64,000 bases of DNA, taken from Macrolepiota albuminosa (taxonomy: Eukaryota; Basidiomycota; Agaricomycetes; Agaricales; Agaricaceae). The notes beneath the pieces are model-generated. The model did no database searches. It saw only the letters and a program-made list of their open reading frames with translations, and was not told the origin of the DNA. Shown piece by piece: positions 25,085 through 36,465 of this stretch. Each line of letters opens with the position of its first letter. Position 1 is the stretch's first letter. The stretch lies in assembly GCA_027475525.1 (NCBI GenBank), contig JAMWFC010000131.1, positions 186,001-250,000 on the forward strand. Direction: 5' to 3'. A program made the position numbers and the translations under genes.

Positions 25085-25580
25085 GACACATCAAATATAC
25101 ATGTGACAGTTACATATACACATCAACATTACTCCTGTTGGCTTTAAACAGTCAAGGTTAACCTCCACATTATTCTTGGAGCATTTGCATGCAGCTAAAG
25201 GCTTTGCTGCACGTACTAAAATTGAAAAAAAATAGTTCAAAGTACAATTAATAAGTCTGATGTATCAATTTATTACAAATATCTGCTTGCATTGCTCTTG
25301 TTGGCTTTAAACAGCCAATGCTGGCCTCTTCATTGTCTTTAAAGTATTCACATGCAGCCAGAGGCTTTGCTGTATGACCTAAAATAATAATAATAATAAA
25401 ATTGTTTGAAGTACAATAATAATAATAATAATAAAAACAAAGACATAAAAAAAATATGAAAAAAAAATACAAAAAAAAAGTTCAAAAATTAAAAAAAAAA
25501 TAAATAAAGTTTGAAGTACAATCAACAAGTCTGACACACCAATTGATCACAAATACCTGCATTATTCCCAATAGTTTTTA
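25085..25580. repeat. degenerate tandem repeat, about three units
   Basis: Two units are clear: TGTTGGCTTTAAACAG near 25136 and 25298, each followed by a GCATGCAGC-like and GGCTTTGCTG stretch and by an AAGTACAAT-AA-AAGTCTGA phrase. A third partial unit (AAGTACAATCAACAAGTCTGA) starts near 25513. Spacing is 160-260 bases because AT-rich runs, including an AAT microsatellite at 25383-25433, expanded between units. Confidence 0.65.
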
Positions 25581-25857
25581 AAGAGTGGGCATTAGCTCTT
25601 TTGTTGTTGTAATGCTAGTGTCCAGTCATACAGTGGCTCAAAAAACTGTCCCAATGTTTCATACTTTTTGAAAGATGACATTGGCATGAAGGATGGGAAG
25701 TACTTAAAATCCTGATTAAATCACGTAAAATACTATGGCATTGTAGCTACAAAATGAATGTAAGTTTATGTAATCAAGATCAAAACTGATGGAGCAATAG
25801 CCATTTTAAAATATTCACTCATTGGGACAGTTTTTTGAGCATCTCTAATTTTAGTAT

Positions 25858-26985
25858 CTAGTACTTTGTATGTCCTCCATTTGCCTTGATAACTGCTTGA
25901 ATCCTTCTAGGCATGCTTTCTATTAGTCTTTGGCATACCTCTGGTGGTATTTCATCCCACTCCTTTGCAACCCTCTCCCATAATTCATGCACACCATAAG
26001 GAGGTGTTTCATACTGCCTAAGTTGCTCTTTGAGGTACTTCCAGAGATGTTCAATAGGGTTGAGATCAGGGGATTGGGCTAGCCACCAAAGGACATTAAA
26101 GTTGTTGTCCTCAAACCACTTGTCAGCCCTCTTGGAGTTGTGTTTGGAGTTATTGTCCTGTTGAAAGTAGTAGGCACCCTCCTCCATCTCCAACTTCTCA
26201 AAGTTCTCCTTTGCTCCATCATCTAAAATTTCACAGTACTGCTCTGCATTCATGATCCCCACCACCTCTACAAGCTTTTCTACCCCATTCCAACTCATAC
26301 AGCCCCATACCATGAGATTATTCCCTCCTCCATGCTTCACAGTAGATGTAGTTGTTCAGTCTTGAAATGTCTTCTTCTTGTAGCTTCCACACATACTGCT
26401 TCCCATCTGACCCAATCCTATTAATCTTTGTCTCATCTGTCCACAACACCCTTTTCCAGTCCTCTATAGTCCAGTTCTGATGCTTCTGAGCCCATTTAAG
26501 CTGTAGTTGTCAATGTTTAGCTTTGAGCATAGGAACTTTTCTCTTGGTAGCAGACCAATACCCCTCCTCCTTCAACACATTCCAGACAGTCTTGAAAGAG
26601 ACAGGGTTGGAAATGATGTTGTTGATAAAATTAGTGGCCTGGACAGCTGTATCAAGTCTCCTAGTTGAGATTTGTCAAACAATAGCCTGTTTATCACATG
26701 GAGTAAGCTTAGCAGGATGGCCTCCAGGATGGTTTTCCTTGTCCATCTCCAACTCTCTACCAATCCTCCCAGTAGTAGACTTCCCTAGACCAGTTTGAGC
26801 TCCAATCTGTTTTCCTTGTCCATCTCCAACTCTCTACCAATCCTCCCAGTAGTAGACTTCCCTAGACCAGTTTGAGCTCCAATCTGACCAGAGAATACTC
26901 TTGAGCAAGAAGAGAAGCAACAGTAGAGTGTTGTGCAGAAGGAATAGGTTTCATGATAGTGGTTGAAGGTCAAGATGTAGTTCAA
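25858..26985 (-). pseudogene. Tc1-type transposase, broken
   Basis: Cut-and-paste transposase with a DDE core. The C-terminal part 25858-26340 is clean: NLMVWGCMSWNG, YFQQDNNSKHNSK (second catalytic Asp) and AQSPDLNPIEHLWKYLK (third acidic position). An upstream segment at about 26380-26520 gives RVLWTDETKINR, the first catalytic Asp. The N-terminal helix-turn-helix region lies around 26680-26985 (STVASLL, then IGAQTGLGKSTTGRIG). Breaks are a stop near 26341, a frameshift near 26890 and the 77-base duplication at 26732-26886. Confidence 0.9.
26732..26886. repeat. exact 77-base tandem duplication in the transposase gene
   Basis: Bases 26732-26808 are repeated exactly at 26809-26885. The shift of 77 is not a multiple of three and so adds a frameshift. 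Same size as four other duplications in this window. Confidence 0.95.
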
Positions 26986-28836
26986 CCAGCTTGAACTACT
27001 CCCAAATATATCTAAACATGGTCACATGACTTTGGTTATATTCCCACATGCAACTTACTCTTTATTTCTGAGTAAAATAAGGATAAACCTGAAAAATTAG
27101 AGATGCTCAAAAAACTGTCCCAATGAGTGAATATTTTAAAATGGCTATTGCTCCATCAGTTTTGATCTTGATTACATAAACCTAGATTCATTCTGTAGCT
27201 ACGATGCCATAGTATTTTACATGATTTAATCAGGATTTTACATACTTCCCATCCTTCATGCCAATGTCATCTTTCAAAAAGTATAAAACATTGGGACAGT
27301 TTTTTGAGCCACTGTATCTGTGTGCAACTTATCAATAGAAGCTGTCAGCAGTTTAAAAAAAATAAAATAAAATACAGAAATATATTAAAAAAAATATATT
27401 AATATCACTACAGATGTCTAATCATAGCGTGCACAACTTATAGCACATCTACTACTAACTAGCTGTTATGACACATATTTGGCTGCTGCCTGAAGATAAT
27501 TGAATACAATGTTGTAAGATGAATCTTCACTAGTGTGAATATGAACACCAATAGTATGGTTGAGATAAAGCAAAGCAGAGAACTCTACAAGCTCTGACAT
27601 AGAGTTAACATCAATATAATGGACCTGGCAATACCCAAAGTTTATATACAGACAAACAAAGATACTGCTTGAGACGTGTAAAGTGTTTGGTGAGGGACTA
27701 TCTGTTGGTAAAGAAAGACAGGCAGTCTTTTGCATCTCTAGCTGTATTTAGATTGTTTTATCATCATATTTTAGCAGAATAATAAAATAGGGCTTTTTAT
27801 TTTTACCTAGTTTTAAAGACATATAGTCCTTCAACTATATACCAACTTTACCTATATTTGGTTTTGGCCGCATATGATTTACTAGTAGTCCTATATGATC
27901 TTTTTAGAGCATATGGTCATGTGGTTGGAAGAAGACATACTTAGCACTTTGAATGCCAGCAGCACATGCTTGAACAACTTTATGAGAGTGGATGCTAATA
28001 ATCAAAATGCTTATGAATTGCATAAAGATTGCTGCAGATCTGTTAGGTTACATTATATAAAGTCTTTCACTTTATTCTAGAATAAACTGCTAATTTCAGA
28101 AACAGTTTTCATCAGAAAGTGCCAATTATGATGGTCTTCTTTAGTAGCAAATGACAAATGATTTGTATATTTAGTGTTGTTGTATGATTTGTATTTGATT
28201 GTCTGATTTATTTTTATTCTGCAAACTGTTACTATAGACAGTACAATATCATATCACTATCCTTGTTTTTATTCCTAACACTCCTAATCTGTCTTTTCAC
28301 TTTGACAGCATACCTGTGGCAGCAAGTTGATTATATATATATTTTTCATGCATGCTCTGCTAACCTATTAAAGATGATTGCATATGTGATGTTTGAGGCA
28401 GAAAAAATATTTCTTTAATAATAATATATATATATATATATATATATAAGTAAACAGGCTGTTCAGCCAAATGCTTATATAATATTTATTATCTATTTTT
28501 TATTTATTATTATTTTTAATATTTCTAATTTTAAATATGAAGTATATACATGTACATCAATAGATGAATACAATGCATATTCACTACAATGAAATATAAA
28601 AATACAGTGTATTGATACTACAATAAATTATCTGTGAAACTTATAAGGCCCAGTAAGCATTAAAATTAAACTGACTTACATAAAAAACACAGATAGAATA
28701 TATACATTCTACTCATGTGAGATCTGTAATGTGCCTGCACTAATAAAATTATTATAAAATACCGGAAGATGTGTCAGGAGACTCCTCATTTCTCCTCATT
28801 TCTTCCTTTTCTCACTCCTTATCTCTTCATTCTCCC

Positions 28837-28993
28837 TTCATTCATTCTCTTATTTCTTCTGACATTATTTCATTTTATTGTTTCTATTCTTTCAACACTA
28901 TCTGTTAGTACTATTCATTCATTCTCTTATTTCTTCTGACATTATTTCATTTTATTGTTTCTATTCTTTCAACACTATCTGTTAGTACTATTC
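28837..28993. repeat. exact tandem duplication, shift 77, non-coding
   Basis: Bases 28837-28916 recur at 28914-28993. The extra three matching bases beyond 77 are the shared TTC at the ends. Lies in non-coding AT-rich DNA, so coding selection cannot explain the length. Confidence 0.95.
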
Positions 28994-31435
28994 TCAGCCC
29001 TTAAGATGCTCTGGTTTTTTAGCTACCATTCAGACAAGTGTGGGCCTTTCAGTACGGCTTTTAGACGGCTTATATAAGCCAGAGTTTGCCTTTCTGACTT
29101 CTAAAGTCCAGAGTTTTCCTGCCTTATTTGCACAGTTGTTTGGTTAGTCAATTTTTGAGTTTTTAAGGTTTTGTTGTACTGTACAGTTGTTTCTCACACT
29201 TCAGAGGCCCCAGAAACATCCAACCTGTCATAGGAAATCCCTAGACTTATTCTTTTTAGATCTTTCTCTGTCAGGTGAGTAGTTATTATGATATTGTCAG
29301 TACATACTCTAATATACTTTGGATCTTCTTCTGCCAGCTGTGTGACTGAGCCACAGCCTCTAGAGGTCGCCTTTACAAGATGGAATATTCACAATTTTTT
29401 TTAAAGCAGTGTTGAAAACATGATAAGAAGTTATGCTAGTCAGAACAATGTATGTTACTGTGATATCCTGAGCTATCCAGCTATATGATGCACTGAAATA
29501 CGAATAAGTGTATGGTTTGTCTAAGTATTGCTCATCATTGCTTAGGTGTAAATAAAAAGCTGCAACAAGTCAACTTTTTCAGTTAAATTTCTTTATTATA
29601 AGATGTTGAGTGTTATGGTCTCCATAAGCATAAGCATTATTAGTAATATATAAATTCAACATTAGAAAACTGCCTATACATGCTAAAATATCCATAAAAA
29701 CTCATCAAAACACTAGATTAGCAACATTTACTTATATCAATATATCAAAATACTGACTAAATACTGTAAATAAAGCAACATCTGCTATTTTCCTCATTTG
29801 TTTGCCATACAATGTTGTAGTAGGCATGCAGGGATGCCAACACTGAATATTAGCAATAGAAAGTGTAGACATATTGTTATGTAAGTGGAATAACAAGTAT
29901 AAGTATATATGAAGATATATTGAGAAGACACATCAACAGCATATATTTGTTATATAAATGAGTGAGTTCATGCTAACTATATATTTTAATAATAACTCAA
30001 CATATTGGTTAGTTTATCACTTTAGTATATTGTAGTTCATCCTATCATTGTTTGAGTAACACATTGTATTTTCTATAGAGGTTTGTGCAGAAACATTTCA
30101 TTTTGACTTGTATGAATTTATAGATTGACTTACTTTCTGCACTGTATTAATCAATATAATTTTACCTATTGAAGCATTTCAGCCTGAAGCAAATAATAAA
30201 TATCAAGTCAATATACAGTGACAGTATTTGCTTTTAGCAAATATCTGTTAAGCAAGTTCATGGCAATATAGAATGCTAGTACTACTATCATTGGTTACGG
30301 CTTTCAAAACAGTTGGAAGTTTCAAAATCTGAAATTTTAAGAGATCACAGACATAGAGCCACTGATCCTTTGCACAGTATCTTAGATTTATACTAGTAGA
30401 ACCTATCTCATCAAAGAAATGAAGAGATTGAGCTATATCCTTATTGCGATGTAGGCAACAAGACTGAGAAAATAAGAAAAATGGATTCAAACAGCTCCAG
30501 ATTTAAGTATCATTAAACATACTGCCACCAGAGTTTCTGGGAGTCATGAAGACATATAAGAGATGTTATATTCAGAGTTTCAGAGCATCTCGAGTTGTGA
30601 TGTGCGAGATACAAGGGTTAAAGTGTCTGAGCATAACAATAAATGATTCGATGTTGATCAGATTTCAAAGTTTGCAGCGTGTCGTGTCATATTTAGTTGA
30701 AATTGCCTTTATGAGTCAGCGTTATGATGTGTGACAAAAGTTTTGAAACTTCCAACTTTTGGGACATGCCCACCGGCATTATCCCGACACAACAACACGT
30801 CCACCATTCTTGAATCTGGGCTGGGAGTGTCTTGTTTGAAAATTATCATACCGAATACAGAAGTCTGATTGAAATAAAGTATTGTCAATGTCTCTTAATT
30901 TACAAATTAGTAAAATTTTTAAAACTCCCAACCAATGATAGTAATACAGCCAAGCGGTAGTGAGAATGCATTTTCCAGAACATACAATAGTATTTTGTAA
31001 GAGGGAGCTATATGTAACATAGTCAGTATAAGAAACCACCAAAAGAAAACAACAGACTGAAAGACATAGAAAAGTAAAGAGCATATGAGGAGAAAAAGAG
31101 GTGAAGGCTTATATATATACTTTAATATATAAGAAACAAAATAATAATACATAACATCAAATATATATGCATTATAAGTCATTTCATATACTATAAATTT
31201 GTACTTTGTTGAAAAAAAAAATTGTTTTTCTTATTTTATAATTATAAACTGGTTTTTCTTGTTGGCTAGCCTTGTATGAAGTAGCATGACAATGAATAAA
31301 TGTGTGTTTGCTATGTACTCTTCAAATAGTCATTTAACCAAACTATTATATAATACAGAGTCATGTTTATGAATTCATTATTTAAGTTTACTATTTATTT
31401 TTTATAATTTAATAATTATTAAAAATTGTGACAAA

Positions 31436-31745
31436 ATAAATAAATAAATATAATTGAACCAATTGTTCTACCAAATACTTATATAATATACACTTATATT
31501 AAAAAATGAGGTAATGTGGATGTAAAATTAGTCATGTAAACCTACAGTAGACATCATGTGCCCAAACCTATGATTACTAATTAATAAACCAATTTTAATA
31601 CACATGAATATATATTATATCCGCATTTGGATGCATGACCAATCAATTTTTTACTGATTAAAAAAATAGTAAAATAAATAAATAAATAAAATATATAAGT
31701 AATCTGGTTATTCTACTAAATGCTTATATAACATGCACCTTTGTT
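31436..31745. repeat. local dispersed repeat, two nearby copies
   Basis: AAATAAATAAATA followed by an ATATA-AA block, then TTCTACCAAATACTTATATAA occurs at 31436-31495 and, slightly changed (TTCTACTAAATGCTTATATAA), at 31675-31740. A third related copy is at 28425-28490. A second phrase, CGCATTTGGATG or AGCATTTGGATG, follows at 31622 and 31885. Possibly a small non-autonomous element. Confidence 0.45.
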
Positions 31746-32199
31746 TGCTTAATAGATATACTAAGAATCGTCTTTACAGACTACTTAGTTCTTAGTTATT
31801 TATAGTTAATGAAAATAAATTCTATTTTAGTTTATATCAAAATAATTTATATTCATTACAGGTGCATTTAACATATATTATATCAGCATTTGGATGTACA
31901 ACCACCAATAAATTTTTATGATCATATGACCTAGTGCCAACCAAATTCACATGAACTGTCTTAATTTTGCAATGAATCGTTTGAATAATATGACTTATGT
32001 TCTTAAATACACAGACTTAATTCAAACTAAACAACTTCTTATCGATAATATACAATTATGCTACTCTAACATATAACACTATTATTGTATTACTACCTCT
32101 GCATACTTGTATATCCAATATATCCAGACCGTCTTCTTTAACAATCAACTTTCTACTAGTAATTAAATTGTTATAGAACTACACCCTCAAAGATAAATC

Positions 32200-32860
32200 C
32201 ATATATTGACACATAAAATGACTATTTGCAAAATATATAATACTTTTTAGAATATATTATCTGTCTTTTGACTTATAAACTGGCACATCAAGATATTTAT
32301 TAATTGCAATGTCAATTGACACCATATCAAAAGACAGTATTGGTGCTGCATATACTGTTTTCATTATTCTAACTAATTCAGATGTGCATGTTCTGCACCA
32401 AGATTTGATAAGAAATTCTATGTTTTTTAGAAAATGTTGTATTGACAATTGTAAATTGTCTAGTATGGCAATCTGACATGAATTCAATATAACAGCTCTT
32501 CTGTTAACTGTATGACTATATGAACAGTGCATATATAATATGTATACATTTTGCCTGTATGTAAGCAACTCTTCAATTACAGCATGAATATTTATTAGTT
32601 CACTATACAAAAAGTTTATTGAGCTGTGATTGTTTATATGATTTCTCAAATACTTTCTTGCAGCTTCCAGTATGATTTTACTTTTATGTGTTGATAAGAG
32701 GTTGCTTTCCATGCTTCACATGATTGAGGTCTCAAACAATCAGAAATTTATTGACTATAGTGACATGTCATCTTGTCACATATTGTACAATATAGTTATT
32801 ACCACATCATACATGCAACTGTTGGCATTCCACTGAGTTCCTACCAGTCCTCCACATTTG
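32200..32860 (-). pseudogene. Helitron C-terminal cysteine-peptidase-like domain
   Basis: After the helicase the same strand reads QWNANSCMYDVVITILYN (about 32790-32845), a Cys-box like those of ubiquitin-protease-type peptidases. Then comes a long segment (32257-32712) and, after a stop, YFANSHFMCQYMD (about 32200-32235), fitting a His-box. Some fungal Helitrons end in peptidase-like domains; the exact peptidase clan cannot be fixed by eye. Decayed and inactive here. Confidence 0.55.
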
Positions 32861-33315
32861 CTTATATTTAATTTCTGTTCACCACTTATTACTTTTCAAT
32901 TTTTTCAAGTTGGATGAACCATTGTCATAGTTTTGATTTATTTTACTAGGTATTAGTTGAGAATGCACTATGGGCTGAATGCTCTTAGCTAGAATAAATC
33001 TGCTTTTAAGAGATTGTGGTAGCTTAATAGGTTTATCTTCACTAGCAAACTGCTATTTGATATTTGAGAATGATGCATCATTGTAAAGGTCTTTGTTGCT
33101 CTAATGTAAGGCTATATGAAGGTTAGAAGGCATGAAACCTTTTTGTTTGCATTGTCTAAATGAATCAATTAGATTGGCTCATTTAGACAAATTTATAAAC
33201 TCTTTAGAGAGCTGGTTCATATATCTGACTTTGATTCATCAAGCAGTTCCAAGGTACAAAATTCTCTGCACAATGCCCTACTTACTTTGCCTTGTATTTT
33301 GTTTGCATCAAATTC

Positions 33316-34338
33316 TCAGATGATGAGCATCTCTGCAGCTGTAGCACTGTAAGATAGTGCAGTGTAGTAGGCTTGATATGATTGACATTTGGTAAAGTCT
33401 ACTAGATTGTAAGGTCTAGTCTTTCCTTGACTTGCATAATTCATCATTGCATAGTTTACCAATACCTCTATCTGTAATTGAGACAGAGATACAATGTTGT
33501 TGCTAAGAAGTTGATATTTAAAATGCATATTTGTACATATAATTAAAACTACATTTTTGGAAAGTCCATCAATTTTTACTCTTTGTGGAAGATTATTGAA
33601 TAGTACAAATAATATATCTAGCATAATTTGTCCAGCTGATCCAATGCAACTTTTTCAATTATACATAAAATCTTCCTGTTTATTGGTGATGCATAATTCT
33701 GTAGCCGCATTATTCTTAATTATAACAGGCAAGCTTATATATAACAACAGCTTTCCCATGACTTGAACACTGCAAGATGATGGAAGTTGGTCCTACAATG
33801 CATGCTGTATAATTGAAGGAAATATTGTAGTTTTTTTTAAAGTGCATGTAGTTAGATGAATAGTTTTTTGTTTCATTGCTATCTCTGAATATTTGCTGTA
33901 GAAATGCACTAGTTCCTAATAGGTCTTGCTTGCAAATTGAGTACTTTTTATAATATTAATAGTGTTTTTGGCCACATTTTATATGGTGATTATAGAAATG
34001 TTTTTGAACTGTTTGTTGGACATAGATAGGCAATTATTAGAGATGGCCAATGATCTGCTTCTGAGAAACTTCATGTCTTTTTTGGTGCATGCTCTATACA
34101 TTATGTTTTTGAGTGCAGTATGCAAAGCTGTGTCTTCTATGGACTGAGTTTTCTGCCTCATATTTTTATGCAATATGATAATGATCATTATTTGATGCCA
34201 TATAGCCTTGCCTATAGCAGGCTCCTGATCCTTCAATGTTTTGGTATTTAAACCTACAGTTCTACTATATAACACTGATCTTTTGTGCCCAGCAACAGGG
34301 AGTAACTGAGTAAAATCATCTGCAAATACCATGTTCAT
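33316..34338 (-). pseudogene. Helitron PIF1-type helicase, C-terminal half
   Basis: Two open segments in order. 34338-33979 has FADDFTQLLPVAGHKRSVLY, AIGKAIWHQI and LHKNMRQ, matching helicase motifs II-III and the R-finger region. 33624-33316 has VDGLSKNVVLI (about 33530-33570), then YASQGKTRPYNLVD and SYQAYYTALSYSATAAE, matching motifs V-VI, where R in the usual LSR has become Y. Intervening sequence is heavily mutated toward A and T. Confidence 0.85.
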
Positions 34339-36465
34339 ATTATCAAAAACAATGTCTAGTCTACTGGACAGCTAAGCAGTCTTGCAGAATCTTGTACAAG
34401 TCTCAACACAGTAACATAGATACTTTGTTGAAAAACATTTAATCAACACTTAGTAGACAAGTTTCAATTTAAGTAAGTTGTTTCTTTGTCATACCAACCA
34501 TGTTGTTAATGCCAAATATCAAATAATATATTGAGCCACCTATAAGCAATGCAGCAGTGCTGGTAGGTGCAACTACAGCTAGACAATATGCCTCTCCTCT
34601 AGCTTTAAAATACTTGATGAAGGCTTGGAGCACCCGAGTTTTTCTGGTGCTCTCTATTCCTCCTATATACAATTTAAGTTGTTCAGGCATATATAACATT
34701 GTGTGATTAGCTACAGTGCAGAACATTTTCAGCTGTTTTTTGTTCAGCCCATAGTCTGAAGATATAATAGTGATAGTAGGTTCCTATTTATTGTCTACAT
34801 ATATTTTCTAAAGATATTTTCAATCTACTATATCAACATATCCCAGTAGTTCTGGTATGCTGTCTAGTAACTTACTACTGCATGCAAATATGCTGAAATT
34901 TTAGCTCTTTAACACCTCATACCACTTTGTTGTAACAACAGCTTTCCAGTAAATCAAGTTACATTCTTCATTCATAGATTCAACAGTATTAATTTGAGAA
35001 AATACCTGGTCTATTATAGGATCTCTTCACTCTAGATTTGCCATAGTTGCTAACATTTGCAGCATATCAGACTTATGTTTTCATTTTTTCTTGCCAAATA
35101 CAACAAATGCTTCTTCATCAACACATGTAATTACATTGTCCATGTTCTCAAAGTTTTCAGTTTTGTCCTGTTGCATCATATCAGATAGTTTGTCTCTGGT
35201 TAGTATTGGATTAGTAAGACCTACACATCTGCTCTTCAGCTGAGCATAAAAGTTGTCAGCTGCATCTAAGCATTCATATCATATGTTCATGTTCTTGAGC
35301 AATGTGAGTTGACACTTATTAAAGGTTGTAGATTTAAAAGCTGAATTCTATGTTTCTCTAATATTTTTAAGATTATGTCCTATATGTCAAAGTTTAAAAA
35401 GCATTAATATAGTAGCACAATAGTACTCTTTATTCTCTTGATTCTTTCTAGGTAAAGATCTGCCTACTAAATTAGAGACACACTTATATAAAAGAGAATA
35501 CACATAAGTACTATAAATATTGGAAAGCAGATGATGAGTTGAAAATTTAATAACCACTAAACACTGCATATTTTTTGTTACACCAAATAATATGTTGTCA
35601 TCATTGACCAATATATTACATATTCTATTGGTCAACTTGACTTTTTTACATTTTGACAACCACTTATACAAAGTCATTCAGTCCAACTCTGATTCTCTAA
35701 AAATATAATCAAATATAAGTGATAGCTCTATCATTTATCCTTGTTTCTTAATTATTGTCAACTTGGTAGAAAACTTGTCATATAACTGGTCAGCAGCATT
35801 GTTTGCCTAAGAACGTCTGGCATTTCAAATAAAAGTAGGCTAATACAAATTCAAGAAATTATGATCAGTATAATGATCAGAATTGCCTAAGAGATATATG
35901 CAAATCATTGGCAATTCTATTTCCATTTTAGCACTAAGAACATTAGCTATCTTGGTCATTAGTGTGCAGGCTTTCTCTTGATAATTAAATGGACTATTCA
36001 GTATATCTGCATGTTTTGTGAATATAGAAGCAATTGCTTCAAATGCAGTGCATATTTTGAAAGTAGGCTTTGTAACGTATTTAGTAACATACAACAAAAC
36101 AATTTTGATAGCCATCCCAGAGTGAAGGCTTGTTATATTAGTATTACATCAAAACAGATAAGTAAGAGGACTTGTAAACATATTGAGCCACAGTTCTGTC
36201 TTCTACATGTTTAAAGCACCAGTAGTCAGATTAACTTTTGTGTGCGCATACAAAGAACAAGGGAATCTTGCTTTACATTTACTCTATAGGTTATCAAGAC
36301 ATCCTTTATATTTTTTATTCTTTTTTTGTATTTTATTTTTGTCCTGAGTGGAAGTACATATATGTATATTTGATTGGTACAGCAGATTGTTCACTGTATG
36401 ACAAAATCAATACCACCATCCTGCTGCATTTTTACACAATGCATATAACAAGCATTCTTCTTTGC

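Larger units (their letters stand above)
25631..27314 (-). mobile_element. Tc1/mariner-type DNA transposon with 223-base TIRs
   Basis: Flanked by TA on both sides (25629-25630 and 27315-27316), the target rule of this superfamily. Inverted repeats span 25631-25853 and 27092-27314 and match nearly throughout. Each inverted repeat contains at its two ends the same motif in opposite direction (CTCAAAAAACTGTCCCAAT and its complement), giving four candidate transposase-binding sites per element. One decayed transposase gene lies between, on the minus strand. Length 1,684 bases including a probable 77-base artefact. Confidence 0.93.
27317..32079. other. AT-rich repeat desert, no supported gene
   Basis: Nearly 5 kb with very low CpG and no recognised protein family on either strand. 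Contents that can be named are a TA microsatellite (about 28424-28448), a 77-base duplication (28837-28993), a short promoter-like stretch with TATATAAGCC near 29071 followed by a donor-like CAGGTGAGTAG at 29271, and a dispersed local repeat near 28425, 31436 and 31675. Frames at 27466, 30248, 30546, 30779 and 30919 show no family features. Confidence 0.5.
32080..36465 (-). mobile_element. decayed fungal Helitron (Rep/helicase with peptidase tail)
   Basis: Minus-strand coding order fits a fungal Helitron. Post-Rep region: YVTKYVTKPTFK (about 36060-36100). Middle: LYKWLSKC and NLVGRSLPRKNQENKEYYC (35387-35677). PIF1-like helicase: LYIGGIESTRKTRVLQAF (about 34650-34690, degenerate Walker A), VNMVFADDFTQLLPVAG (34300-34340, Walker B region) and MNYASQGKTRPYNLVDFTKC near 33400, the conserved helicase end. 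A further domain follows (32.2-32.85 kb). Stops and indels occur throughout. The right end is cut at 36466 by LTR B; the left end is not defined, as no hairpin-CTRR end was recognised. Confidence 0.85.

Noticed and set aside
28424..28448. TA run as an origin or regulatory element
   Set aside because: A plain dinucleotide microsatellite with no accompanying motifs.
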